Positions 1-9,433 of a DNA stretch of 45,069 nucleotides are shown piece by piece; within the stretch, counting starts at the first letter, position 1; each line of letters begins with the position of its first letter. This DNA comes from Pyrinomonadaceae bacterium (GTDB lineage Bacteria > Acidobacteriota > Blastocatellia > Pyrinomonadales > Pyrinomonadaceae): contig JACCSP010000317.1 of the NCBI GenBank assembly GCA_013812905.1, positions 1 to 45,069 on the forward strand, read 5' to 3'. Both the position numbers and the translations under genes were made by a program. The notes beneath the pieces are model-generated. The model did no database searches. It was given only the letters and a program-made list of their open reading frames with translations, and was not told the origin of the DNA.

Positions 1-106
1 ACTCGAGCTTCGACTACCTCCCGCGATAGCTTTCAAATCCCAGACCAGCGCGCCACAAAAAGGTCGCGCTCCTCCATTTACTTCCTAATCCATCTGCCTT
101 TTAGCG

Positions 107-153
107 AGACAGCTTATGACGACAACCCACCGGCAATAGGCTGGTGGCTGTCT
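107..153 (+). other. Nested inverted repeat / possible structured RNA upstream of the TonB receptor gene
   Basis: AGACAG (107-112) pairs with CTGTCT (148-153), enclosing CCACCGGC (127-134)-AATAG-GCTGGTGG (140-147), an 8-bp stem with one G.U. No match to a riboswitch class I recognise. Confidence 0.35.
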
Positions 154-213
154 ATCCATCGCGACGGCAGTCCAGTTTTTCATTCGTTGGATTATTTTGG
201 AGAGGTAAACGCC

Positions 214-2442
214 ATGATTAATGATTTTGCGGTAAAGGCTTCAAACCAGGGGTTACGCCTCGCGGTTATAGTCGCCTTCGTTTCGTTGTTGAGTTTGACG
301 GGATTTGGCCAGACAAACGCCACTCTAAGAGGAACGGTAACTCTAGGTGAAAGTGGCCAGCCGATACACAACGTCCTCATTACTATAATGCAGTTGAAGC
401 GGACTGTTGGTAGCGATGAACAAGGGAAATACGAATTCAAAAACCTCTTGCCGGGCAGGTACGAGGTTCTAGCCCATTTGGATCGCGTTCCGGACATCGT
501 ACAGACCGTCGCTGTTGCCGCAGGTGCAACTGCGACCCTTGATTTTCGCGTGGAGCTTGGTGGGGTGTCGGAGCAAGTCACGGTTTCGGCGAGCGGCACG
601 GAGCAAGCCGTCTCCAGTTCTATTCAGTCCGTGGAAGTAATTGGCTCCATTGATTTGGCAAAGAAAAGCTCGATATCCCTTGGCGAAGCACTGGACGGCG
701 AATTGGGAGTTTCGAAACGAAGTTTTGGCCCTGGCACGGCGCGGCCTGTTATTCGCGGCTTTGATGGTGACCGCGTACTTGTTCTGCAGGATGGCAACAG
801 GATTGGGGGGCTGGGTTTCCAATCGGGCGATCACGCCGAGCCAATCAATGTCCTGACAGTGGAAAGGATTGAAATCGTTAAGGGTCCGGCCTCGCTGCTG
901 TACGGGAGCAACGCTATCGGCGGGGTCGTGAACGCTATCACCGGCCACGACAGCGCGCACAAAGGACTCAATGGCTACTTTACTGCGGTCGGGGGCACGA
1001 ATAGCCGCCAGGCAGGCAGCACTGCCGGTGTTGAGTTTGGAACGGAACGGTGGCTCTTCTGGGCTAATGGTGGTGGTCAACGGGCGGGCGACTACACTTC
1101 GCCGATCGGGGAGGTGAGAAACTCCTTCACTCGTGAGGGCAATGTGTCCGCCGGCGTCGGCTACTACCCAGAGAAGGGTTTCTTCAGCTTCAATTACCAG
1201 TTCGACAAACGGCGTTATGGCATCCCCTTTGACCCTGCCGAGGAAGATCCGGAGATCGTCAACCTGAATCCGCGCCGGCACAGTTTTCAATTCAATGGCG
1301 GCTTCCGAGAGGCGCAGTCGTTTGTGGAGGCCGGAAACTTCTCGGTGCAGTATAACGATTATAAGCACTCCGAAACCAATTCAGTCACCAGCGAGGTTGG
1401 CACCCTCTTCATTAATAAGACTTCCCTTTACCGCGGGATGTTCGAGCAGCGAAAGAGTGGTCGCTTATCAGGCCGCTTCGGTTTCTGGGGTCAGCACCGA
1501 GATTTTAATGCACTGGGCGAGGAAGCTCTTGCTCCACCCACAAAGCACAATGCCTTCGCTCTGTTCACTCTTCAGACACTAAATTTCGAGCGAGCTTCTT
1601 TGCAATTCGGCGGACGCGTCGAGACCAATCGCTACAATCCCACAGCAACTGATGCTAGGGGAGTTCTCCCCAGTCGAAGTTTTACTGGAGTTTCGGGCGC
1701 GCTTGGCGTTCGAGTTCCAACCTGGAGCGGTGGGGCACTAGTCGCCAACTACTCGCATTCCTACCGCGCTCCCTCGCTCGAGGAGCTCTACAACCTGGGA
1801 CCGCATCCTGGCAATCTGGCTTTCGAGATTGGTGATCCCAATCTGACACGTGAGCTTGGTAACGGTGTGGACCTCGGAGTTCGTCATTCATCAAAGCGAC
1901 TCCGCTTCGAAGCGAACGGATTCTATTATCGCATTAAAGATTTTGTTTTCCTGGCACCCACCGGAGAAGTGGACGAAGAATCGAACCTGATAATCGCGGA
2001 GTACCTGCAGGGAAATGCCCGCTATGCGGGGACCGAAGCCAAGGTTGATATTGGATTACATCCTAGCATCTGGCTCAATCTAGGGGCGGACTATGTGAAT
2101 GCTGAACTAGTTTCGACCGGCAGACCTCTGCCGCGCATTCCACCTCTGCGAGGCAAAGTCGGGCTGGAATTGCGATACAAAAGCCTGCTACTGAACCCCG
2201 AAGTGACGATGGCTCAGGACCAGACGAGACTTTTCCCCAATGAGACCAGGACGGCTGGCTACACCGCTTTTGGAATCTCCGGTTCTTACTTGATTGCGCG
2301 GCAACACGCTGCTCATATCATCTCGTTTAATGCTTTCAACCTCGGTGACCGGCTTTATCGCAACCACCTGTCCTTTATCAAGGAGTTCGCGCCCGAAATG
2401 GGTAGAGGGTTGCGGGTTACTTACACCCTACGATTCTTCTAG
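214..2442 (+). CDS. TonB-dependent receptor with N-terminal carboxypeptidase-regulatory-like domain (ZnuD-like C-terminus)
   Basis: Signal peptide, CarboxypepD_reg-like repeat (ATLRGTVTLGESGQPIHNVLITI), plug domain (RPVIRGFDGDRVLVLQDGNRIGGLG...VERIEIVKGPASLLYGSNAIGGVVN), C-terminal beta-barrel ending in F. ATG at 214 has a good SD (GGAGAGG), preferred over the TTG at 187. Confidence 0.93.
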   Translation: MINDFAVKASNQGLRLAVIVAFVSLLSLTGFGQTNATLRGTVTLGESGQPIHNVLITIMQLKRTVGSDEQGKYEFKNLLPGRYEVLAHLDRVPDIVQTVAVAAGATATLDFRVELGGVSEQVTVSASGTEQAVSSSIQSVEVIGSIDLAKKSSISLGEALDGELGVSKRSFGPGTARPVIRGFDGDRVLVLQDGNRIGGLGFQSGDHAEPINVLTVERIEIVKGPASLLYGSNAIGGVVNAITGHDSAHKGLNGYFTAVGGTNSRQAGSTAGVEFGTERWLFWANGGGQRAGDYTSPIGEVRNSFTREGNVSAGVGYYPEKGFFSFNYQFDKRRYGIPFDPAEEDPEIVNLNPRRHSFQFNGGFREAQSFVEAGNFSVQYNDYKHSETNSVTSEVGTLFINKTSLYRGMFEQRKSGRLSGRFGFWGQHRDFNALGEEALAPPTKHNAFALFTLQTLNFERASLQFGGRVETNRYNPTATDARGVLPSRSFTGVSGALGVRVPTWSGGALVANYSHSYRAPSLEELYNLGPHPGNLAFEIGDPNLTRELGNGVDLGVRHSSKRLRFEANGFYYRIKDFVFLAPTGEVDEESNLIIAEYLQGNARYAGTEAKVDIGLHPSIWLNLGADYVNAELVSTGRPLPRIPPLRGKVGLELRYKSLLLNPEVTMAQDQTRLFPNETRTAGYTAFGISGSYLIARQHAAHIISFNAFNLGDRLYRNHLSFIKEFAPEMGRGLRVTYTLRFF

Positions 2443-2673
2443 GCGGCTCTTCCAAGTCATTCGCCCCCTTTGGCTCAGCCTTGGGATTACATTCAAATAA
2501 GAGGAGCCCCCCGCTTTCCCCCGCCTACTCAATCGCAGCGGGCGGAAGCAGAAAACTAGAATCAAAATCGCTCAGTCGAATCGCCAGCGCGTTTCGTTGA
2601 CAGTGGCTAATTACGCACGTAAAATACGAATTCCCGTAGCCCCTCTTCGAGGTTTAATTCGCCGAGCACTGCT

Positions 2674-2751
2674 TTGAGTCTAGTTAAGATCATCGTCATC
2701 ACGGTTTTGATCATCCTGAGCATTCTGTTTTTGGGGCGCTTCTTCATATAG
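2674..2751 (+). CDS. Possible 25-aa hydrophobic membrane peptide (TTG start)
   Basis: Translation (M)SLVKIIVITVLIILSILFLGRFFI*. Strongly TM-like, but non-ATG start and no clear SD. Confidence 0.2.
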   Translation: MSLVKIIVITVLIILSILFLGRFFI

Positions 2752-2765
2752 CTCGGGTTGGCTGC

Positions 2766-3851
2766 ATGCTCGTGCCCTCCGAACCACGCAATAAAAATCT
2801 CCCAATTCAAGATTTGGTTTGTTTACGATCGCTATCGCTGTCGTTGCGCAGATCTCTTGTTCTTCTTTCCTGTACTCTCCTTTCTATCATCGCATCACTG
2901 CCGGTGACGTCACTAGCTCAGGACATCACTGAGGAGGATGAGGTTATAAGTGTCAGAACTGATCTACTACTCTTCCCCATCCGCATCAGAGATAAGCGGG
3001 GACAGAATGTAAAGAGTTTAGAACAAAGCGACCTGGCGCTGAAGGACAAGGACCAGATCACTGCTGGTCTGTATTTCGCTCCCGGCGCCGACCGGATAGC
3101 TATCGTTTTCGCGCTCGACCAATCCGGCAGCTTGCGCGAAATCATTTCCCAGCAGCGCGACGCTGCGGTAGCCCTGTTTGGTCGCTTCAGTGAACGTTCA
3201 AGTGTCGCGGTTCTTCGTTTTGCGGAATTCTCGTCCCTAGTTGTCCCTTTTGGTCGCGACCCCGCAGCGGCACGCGCGGCATTCAGTTTCGCCGCCAGTG
3301 CGAACCAACGCACCGCCATTTTCGATGCGGCCGCAAGAGCACTTAAGCTGTTTGATGAGCTTCCCCGCGTGCGAGCTGAGCGTCACATAGTTGTGCTGTT
3401 TAGCGACGGGCTCGACAATGCGAGTCAAACCAAAGCCAGTGCTGTGATTGAGACGGCCTTAGAGAAACGTGTGTCATTCTACCTGATTCATTTGCCGCTG
3501 TTTGAGCCGCGCGAAGGACGACTTGCTGTGCGTCCTCCGTCCAGAGGCTTTCGCGAACTTGCCGAGAGAACTGGCGGAAAATATTTTTTGGCGGGAGACT
3601 CCCATGATGCGCTCAAACTGAATAAGACTAACGATCTAACCCCGGTTTTCCAGTCGATTGAAGAAGATTTAAGGAGCCAGTATCTGCTAGGATTCTACAT
3701 TAGTGAAACAGCGCGCGACGGACGCAGGCATCGCTTCTCTCTTAGCCTTGTACCTCGCGGCCTCGAGTATTCAGTAGGACGTTTGGGTTATTCTCGTTCG
3801 CACGACTTTTTTGTGCATCTGCCGTCCAAGATTACAAAGAATCCAAACTAG
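2766..3851 (+). CDS. VWA domain protein (VWFA-related acidobacterial family)
   Basis: Signal peptide (SLRRSLVLLSCTLLSIIASLPVTSLAQ), VISVRTDLLLFPIRIRDKRGQNV, VWA core IAIVFALDQSGSL...VVLFSDGLDN. Exact start codon uncertain. Confidence 0.88.
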   Translation: MLVPSEPRNKNLPIQDLVCLRSLSLSLRRSLVLLSCTLLSIIASLPVTSLAQDITEEDEVISVRTDLLLFPIRIRDKRGQNVKSLEQSDLALKDKDQITAGLYFAPGADRIAIVFALDQSGSLREIISQQRDAAVALFGRFSERSSVAVLRFAEFSSLVVPFGRDPAAARAAFSFAASANQRTAIFDAAARALKLFDELPRVRAERHIVVLFSDGLDNASQTKASAVIETALEKRVSFYLIHLPLFEPREGRLAVRPPSRGFRELAERTGGKYFLAGDSHDALKLNKTNDLTPVFQSIEEDLRSQYLLGFYISETARDGRRHRFSLSLVPRGLEYSVGRLGYSRSHDFFVHLPSKITKNPN

Positions 3852-3881
3852 GATATCTCATCCCGTCGCATTCGAACCAAA

Positions 3882-5588
3882 ATGACTGAAAACGACGATC
3901 CGGGACTGAGGCTCATACGTAGAGCATTGATCAGCGTCTCAGATAAGACGGGCATCCCTGAGTTCGCGCGGGACTTGAGGCGATTAGGGGTTGAGATCAT
4001 CAGTACTGGAGGCACGGCGAAAGTTCTGAGAAAAGCGGGCATCGAAGTTCGCGAAGTCGCTGACCTAACCGGATTCCCGGAAATACTGGACGGACGGGTT
4101 AAAACTCTGCACCCACGAATTCATGGCGGTTTGCTTGCTCTTAGAGACAACCCGGCGCACCAGGCAGCGATGCGGGAACAGGGCATCGAGCCCATAGACA
4201 TGGTCGTAGTGAATCTCTATCCATTTGAACAGACAGTTGCTCGCGAGGGAGTCACGCTTGGCGACGCAATCGAGCAAATCGATATCGGCGGGCCGGCCCT
4301 GGTTCGCTCATCCGCTAAGAATTTCAACGATGTAGCCGTCCTCGTCTCTCCCGCGCTCTACGGGAGGGTCACAAAAGAATTGCAGTCGAACAGTGGTTCG
4401 CTTTTGCTCTCGACGCGCGCCCGCCTCGCACGGCTGGCGTTCATCCAGACCGCGAAGTACGACCGTGCTATCGTCGACTATCTGAGCTCGACGGTGCATA
4501 CGCTTGAAAAGAACCCGCTCTCGGACGCAGCCTTGGATGAGGTAGATCAGCATTTTTATTTAACACGAGAGAAGATGCGCTCGACTCAATCGTTTGGGAC
4601 GGAGAGTGTCAGAAATTCGGCGGATCAAGTCCGCTCAGATGCGCAGGACTCCTTCCCGGATGGCATCGTGCTGTCAGGCAGAAAGCAATTTGATTTGCGC
4701 TACGGCGAGAATCCGCATCAGCGGGCCGCCCTCTACTCGGCGGAGGAGACCGGTGGGATCGCGCGCGCCCAAGTGCTCGGTGGCAAGGAGATGTCCTACA
4801 ACAACTATGTCGATGCCGATGCTGCCTGGCGACTCGTCTGCGATTTTAAAAGCATAACTTGTGCGATTATCAAGCACACAAATCCGGCTGGAGTCGGGCA
4901 AGGCGGAACCGCGGCGGAAGCTTACCGAAGTGCCTTAGCTACTGATCCGGTTTCAGCTTTCGGGGCCATCGTTGCTTTTAATCGAACTGTGGACGACGAA
5001 GCAGCCAGGGCGGTGACTGAGATTTTCACGGAAGTGATAATCGCGCCTGAATACTCTACAAGTGCTCTTGAAATTTTGCGCGCGAAGAAGAATCTGCGAG
5101 TCCTACGTCCGGGGACTTCGGAAGCGGCTGGCGAACTGGAGTACAAGCAGATTAGTGGTGGCATGCTCGTGCAAACGCGCGACATTCGCAAGCTAACGGA
5201 GAAAGATCTCCAGATTGTCAGTAAGCGGCAGCCAAAGGAAGATGAGATCCGTGCCCTGCTTTTCGCCTGGATTGTCTGTAAACACACGAAATCGAATGCA
5301 ATCGTGTATGCGCGCGATGGGCAGAGTGTCGGGATCGGTGCAGGGCAGATGTCGCGCATTGATTCGGTAAAGATTGGGGCGATGCGCGCTCAACTTCCTT
5401 TACAAGGTTCAGTGCTCGCGTCGGATGCGTTCTTTCCCTTTCGTGATGGTATTGACGAAGCCGCTCGACATGGGATCTCGGCCGCTATACAACCCGGCGG
5501 CTCAATGCGCGATGCGGAAGTGATTGCCGCCGCAAATGAGCATGACCTCGCAATGGTCTTCACTGGCATTCGTCACTTCAAACATTAG
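3882..5588 (+). CDS. purH: Bifunctional AICAR transformylase / IMP cyclohydrolase PurH
   Basis: RRALISVSDKTGIPEFARDL, ISTGGTAKVLRKAGI, DGRVKTLHPRIHGGLLA, DLRYGENPHQRAALY, KHTNPAGVGQG, ending AMVFTGIRHFKH. Confidence 0.98.
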   Translation: MTENDDPGLRLIRRALISVSDKTGIPEFARDLRRLGVEIISTGGTAKVLRKAGIEVREVADLTGFPEILDGRVKTLHPRIHGGLLALRDNPAHQAAMREQGIEPIDMVVVNLYPFEQTVAREGVTLGDAIEQIDIGGPALVRSSAKNFNDVAVLVSPALYGRVTKELQSNSGSLLLSTRARLARLAFIQTAKYDRAIVDYLSSTVHTLEKNPLSDAALDEVDQHFYLTREKMRSTQSFGTESVRNSADQVRSDAQDSFPDGIVLSGRKQFDLRYGENPHQRAALYSAEETGGIARAQVLGGKEMSYNNYVDADAAWRLVCDFKSITCAIIKHTNPAGVGQGGTAAEAYRSALATDPVSAFGAIVAFNRTVDDEAARAVTEIFTEVIIAPEYSTSALEILRAKKNLRVLRPGTSEAAGELEYKQISGGMLVQTRDIRKLTEKDLQIVSKRQPKEDEIRALLFAWIVCKHTKSNAIVYARDGQSVGIGAGQMSRIDSVKIGAMRAQLPLQGSVLASDAFFPFRDGIDEAARHGISAAIQPGGSMRDAEVIAAANEHDLAMVFTGIRHFKH

Positions 5589-5678
5589 TCGAAAGCTTAA
5601 GCAAGAGTCAGAAAGGTTGGGCATGCAATTGGGATCGTTAGAAGGCAATTGTTCCTACACGCGGGAACGGATTATTCG

Positions 5679-5712
5679 TTAACGTTGAATTTACATCTTG
5701 CTACAGTAGCAA
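5679..5712 (+). promoter_or_regulatory. Candidate promoter overlapped by the perfect palindrome TTGCTAC-A-GTAGCAA
   Basis: TTAACG (5679-5684)-17 bp-TACAGT (5702-5707); palindrome at 5698-5712 covers the -10. Lies 48 bp upstream of the M48 peptidase gene. Confidence 0.4.
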
Positions 5713-5759
5713 CCGTTGAACCATACTGCGGGCACTAACCGGCACTTCTTGTTAAGAAA

Positions 5760-6737
5760 ATGGCGGACTCAGATTCAGAGCTCGAGACGACAGAGTTTGT
5801 GCGCTGCCGTTACTGCGGCCAGCGCAACCAAACGAAACCAGGAAGCAGTGAGCCTCGCTGCGGGCGTTGCCGGCTGCTGCTTTCCAATGAGCCGCACAAG
5901 AAATTTGCCAACCTGAATAAGGAGCAATATATTCACCCGGCAGATAGCCGCGCGCTCGCCGCCCTGAAAGCCATTCCGGGCATTGATTCCGCACTCAAGA
6001 AACTACTGGTCGTAACTGGAGAATCGGCTATTCGAGTCATCTTCACAGCCAGTGCCGTCAAGGTGACACGGGAACAATGCCCTGATCTTCATGCCAAGCT
6101 GACAATTGCCTGCAACACTCTGGGCGTCGAAACTCCAGACCTCTTTGTACAACAGAGCCCTGTGGCCAACGCGTTTACAGGCGGTGTAGAGCGTCCTGTG
6201 ATTGTCCTCTATTCGCAGCTCATCGAGCGCTTGAGCGATGAGGAGGTACTGGCGGTAGTCGCGCATGAAGTCGGTCACATCCACGCCGAACATGTTCTTT
6301 ACCTCACGGCCGCGCGCTTAATTGAATATCTGGCCAAGACCGCGGTCCTGGCATCTCCACTGACCGGAATCGTCAAAGAGCTGCTGACCTTAACCATGCG
6401 GACGGCCTTACTTGCCTGGGCTCGACGCGCAGAGCTTTCCTGTGATCGCGCGGCGCTACTCGTAACTCAAGACGCAAACGTGATCGGTCGAACAATGATG
6501 AAACTGGCAGGCGGAACATACGCTTCCAAGGTGGACTACGAGCGGTTTCTCGGTCAAGCCCGTGACTTCGAAAGGAACTACGACGCCAAAGCTCTCGACC
6601 GTTTTTGGGCTGACGTTATCACCGCCGGTCTTAGCCACCCCTTTCCAGTCTGGCGCGTGTCGGAGATTTTGAAGTGGGTAGAAAGCGGTGATTACAAACG
6701 ACTCCTGACTGGTAAGCCGGAAAGTGAAGCGGCGTAA
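5760..6737 (+). CDS. M48 family metalloprotease with N-terminal zinc ribbon
   Basis: N-terminal CRYCGQRN...CGRC; VVAHEVGHIHAEH (HExxH) and downstream RRAELSCDRAALL. Confidence 0.93.
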   Translation: MADSDSELETTEFVRCRYCGQRNQTKPGSSEPRCGRCRLLLSNEPHKKFANLNKEQYIHPADSRALAALKAIPGIDSALKKLLVVTGESAIRVIFTASAVKVTREQCPDLHAKLTIACNTLGVETPDLFVQQSPVANAFTGGVERPVIVLYSQLIERLSDEEVLAVVAHEVGHIHAEHVLYLTAARLIEYLAKTAVLASPLTGIVKELLTLTMRTALLAWARRAELSCDRAALLVTQDANVIGRTMMKLAGGTYASKVDYERFLGQARDFERNYDAKALDRFWADVITAGLSHPFPVWRVSEILKWVESGDYKRLLTGKPESEAA

Positions 6738-6739
6738 TC

Positions 6740-6833
6740 AGTCCAAGGTCCAACATCCAACACCCAAAGACGATTTGGATTCGCGGACTTTGGACCTTGG
6801 ACCTTGGACCTTGGACTTTTGATTTTGGACCTA
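6740..6833. repeat. Heptad repeat element (GGACCTT type) forming an imperfect long inverted repeat, abutting the fabI start codon
   Basis: Right arm GGACTTT-GGACCTT-GGACCTT-GGACCTT-GGACTTT-TGATTTT-GGACCTA (6785-6833). Left arm AGTCCAAGGTCCAACATCCAACACCCAAAG (6740-6769) is complementary to 6788-6817 at 25/30 positions. Confidence 0.85.
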
Positions 6834-7597
6834 TGTTGCAAAACAAATACGGAATCATTTTCGGTGTCGCAAACAAACGCTCGATCGCCTGGGCGACTGC
6901 TCTTTCATTACACGGAGCCGGCGCGCGTCTCGCGTTTTCTTACCAGGGCGAACGTCTCAAACAGAATGTCGACAATCTAACTCGTGACGTCATGCCTAAT
7001 TCACTAATTTTGCCGTGCGACGTCACCAAGCAAGATGAAGTGGACGAGACGTTTCGGCGCGTCGGTGAAGAATTTGGCCGGCTGGATTTTCTCATTCACA
7101 GCATCGCCTATGCCCCGAGAGAAGCACTAGAAGGCGAATATCTTGATACAAGCCGGGATGCCTTCGTAGCAGCGCTCGAAATCAGCGCGTATTCGCTGGC
7201 TCAACTTGCTCGTGCTGCAGTTCCTTTAATGACCGAAGGTGGCAGCCTCGTCTCGATGACTTACTACGGTGCAGAAAAAGTGGTCGCTGGATACAACGTT
7301 ATGGGAATTGCGAAGGCAGCCCTGGAGGCCAGCACTCGGTACCTGGCACTCGATCTCGGGCCGCGTAACATCCGCATTAACACGATCAGTGCTGGTCCTA
7401 TTCAGACCCTTTCTGCTCGCGGCGTCTCGGATTTCACATCCATGATGAAGCATCACGCCGAGCGGGCGCCGCTGCGCCGTAATGTGGAGGCACGTGAGGT
7501 TGGTGATACAGCACTTTTCTTGTGCAGCCCGCTCTCATCCGGAATCACCGGGGAGGTGATCCATGTGGACTGCGGTTACAACATCATGGGAATGTAA
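6834..7597 (+). CDS. fabI: Enoyl-[acyl-carrier-protein] reductase FabI
   Basis: NKYGIIFGVANKRSIAWATALSLHGAGARLAFSYQGERL, LDFLIHSIAYAPREALEGEY, MTYYGAEKVVAGYNVMGIAKAALEAS. Start at ATG 6834; upstream codons in the ORF track come from the repeat. Confidence 0.97.
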
Positions 7598-7701
7598 GTG
7601 ACATAGACTTAGTCTGGGCGTCGCAAAAGACCGTCTGCTAGCAATGGAAGCGAATCCGGGCTCATTGGTCACAAACCGAAGTCTGTGCCACCTAAGGAGG
7701 C

Positions 7702-8481
7702 GTGATGAAAAAGCCAACGGAAGCTGAACGGCGGCAGGCAGAACGGCGTCATCCGCACCCGACCCAGGACGAACAGCTTCTCGAGAGTCCGCGCAGTGAT
7801 GAATTTACCCACACCGACACCTGGCGGGTGTTTCGCATTATGGGTGAATTCGTTGAGGGGTTTGATGAACTCGCCAGCCTCACCCGGGGTATTTCTCTTT
7901 TTGGTTCCGCCCGCATCAAGCCCGAGGATCCGTACTACAAAGCTGCGGAAGAAACCGCGGCGCTGCTGGCGCGTGAGGGATTCGTCGTAATCACTGGAGG
8001 CGGACCAGGCATGATGGAGGCCGCGAACAAAGGGGCTTTTGAAGCCGGGGGACTTTCGGTCGGCTGCAACATCGAACTTCCTTTCGAACAAGGGCCCAAC
8101 CGGTATCTGACGCGTTCCCTGACCTTCCGCTACTTCTTCGTCCGCAAGATGATGTTCGTCAAATATAGCCTCGGCTTCATCATCTTCCCCGGGGGCTTCG
8201 GGACTCTTGATGAGCTCTTTGAAGCGCTCACTCTGATTCAAACTCGCAAGATCCGTAACTTTCCAGTGGTGCTATTCGGTTCAGCGTACTGGACCGGCCT
8301 ATTGAACTGGATCCGAGACTTCGCCTTGAAAGAAGGAAAGATCTCCGAGCAGGATTTAAAGCTTCTGCATGTGACCGACTCGCCCGCAGAAGTTGTTCAG
8401 ATTGTAATCAATAGCCAAAGCTCACTGCGCGTTCTCGATAAAACGCTAGCGGATGACTACCGAGAACTGGAGGCGAGGTGA
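7702..8481 (+). CDS. LOG family (TIGR00730-type) Rossmann-fold protein
   Basis: ISLFGSARI, VITGGGPGMMEAANKGAFEAGG, FPGGFGTLDELFEALTLIQT. Start could be 7702 (GTG) or 7705 (ATG). Confidence 0.93.
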   Translation: MMKKPTEAERRQAERRHPHPTQDEQLLESPRSDEFTHTDTWRVFRIMGEFVEGFDELASLTRGISLFGSARIKPEDPYYKAAEETAALLAREGFVVITGGGPGMMEAANKGAFEAGGLSVGCNIELPFEQGPNRYLTRSLTFRYFFVRKMMFVKYSLGFIIFPGGFGTLDELFEALTLIQTRKIRNFPVVLFGSAYWTGLLNWIRDFALKEGKISEQDLKLLHVTDSPAEVVQIVINSQSSLRVLDKTLADDYRELEAR

Positions 8482-8649
8482 CAGTTTCAATTCTGTGAGA
8501 ACCTGCCCGTCAGAACGGCGAGCGGTAGCCGCCCGGTCAGATCTGCCGTGGCTCTAAGCAGAAAGACCGACACAAGATACTTACAGATAGATCTAAGATT
8601 CCGCCAGCTCCCTTGCAATATAAAAAAGGATCGGAATGTGATTAGGTAC

Positions 8650-9042
8650 TTAGCTAACTTGGGAATCGAGGCTGGCTGAGAGCCACTTAAGGTAAGAGGC
8701 AGATCCGGCGGTTATTGGTAAGGCAATAATCTCGGGGGTCTCATAACTGTGAAGCGCCCGCACCTCACGCTCAACCTTTTCAAATTTCGAACGGGCCGTC
8801 TTGGCGATGAGTAAAACCTCGGTCTCACGCTCGATCATTCCCTTCCAGCGATATACGGAATTCACGTGCGGCAAGATTTGAACGCATGCAGCCAGCTGCG
8901 CGCCAACCAGCATTTCGGCGAGCCTATTCGCCTCTGCGACGTCCGCAGCGGTCATCAGTATCATGATTGGGTCCGATGATTCAGTTGTCACCCCGCTGAG
9001 TAGGCCTTTCCGCGGTGGTCCTTCACCGCGTCTCAATGTCAT
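8650..9042 (-). CDS. cutA: Divalent-cation tolerance protein CutA
   Basis: ANRLAEMLVGAQLAACVQILPHVNSVYRWKGMIERETEVLLIAKT...LHSYETPEIIALPI. N-terminal start uncertain; ORF overlaps the upstream gene by 20 nt. Confidence 0.93.
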   Translation of the reverse strand: MTLRRGEGPPRKGLLSGVTTESSDPIMILMTAADVAEANRLAEMLVGAQLAACVQILPHVNSVYRWKGMIERETEVLLIAKTARSKFEKVEREVRALHSYETPEIIALPITAGSASYLKWLSASLDSQVS

Positions 9043-9421
9043 CGCTCTCCTCGTCCTCGTCGCCCACCGTACCAGTTAGCGGTGTCGTGTCACCGCCGAA
9101 GAACGCGCTATATAGTTCCTGCGCGCGATCCAAGTCGCGCTCATCAACAAGCACCATGCTGCCTTCCGCAGTAGCGGACAGCAGGGGTGAGAGCGCGTCC
9201 GCGCCTCCCGATTTCACCATAGAGCGAATTCCATTCTGCGTTAGAATGTCGTTCACCATTTCGGCTTCGACAGGCGATCCGAGTTTGTGCAGCGGCAAGA
9301 AGCGCGCTTCGCTATCGTCGGAAGCCGTGGCGGGATTTAGACGTCCCACAAGTTCAGTGTTGTCGTCGGGACAACGCGTTATACCCGGCTGATACTCGGC
9401 TTCGCAAATAGGACAAAACAT
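9023..9421 (-). CDS. DUF2007-like putative signal-transducing protein with N-terminal zinc ribbon
   Basis: MFCPICEAEYQPGITRCPDD zinc ribbon; GSPVEAEMVNDILTQNGIRSMVKSGG...VLVDERDLDRAQELY. Confidence 0.75.
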   Translation of the reverse strand: MFCPICEAEYQPGITRCPDDNTELVGRLNPATASDDSEARFLPLHKLGSPVEAEMVNDILTQNGIRSMVKSGGADALSPLLSATAEGSMVLVDERDLDRAQELYSAFFGGDTTPLTGTVGDEDEESDDIETR

Positions 9422-9433
9422 GAACCCTCCCAG

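Noticed and set aside
469-1368. 299-aa minus-strand ORF
   Set aside because: Fully antisense to the well-supported TonB receptor gene; no recognisable domain.
6631-6876. Minus-strand ORF with SKVQGPRSKVQ repeats
   Set aside because: Product of reading the GGACCTT heptad repeat, not a protein gene.
8500-8540. GC-rich AACGGCGAGCGGTAGCCGCCCGG as a tRNA or defined terminator
   Set aside because: Contains only the short stem GCGG-TAG-CCGC; no cloverleaf and no T tract, so not reported as a feature.
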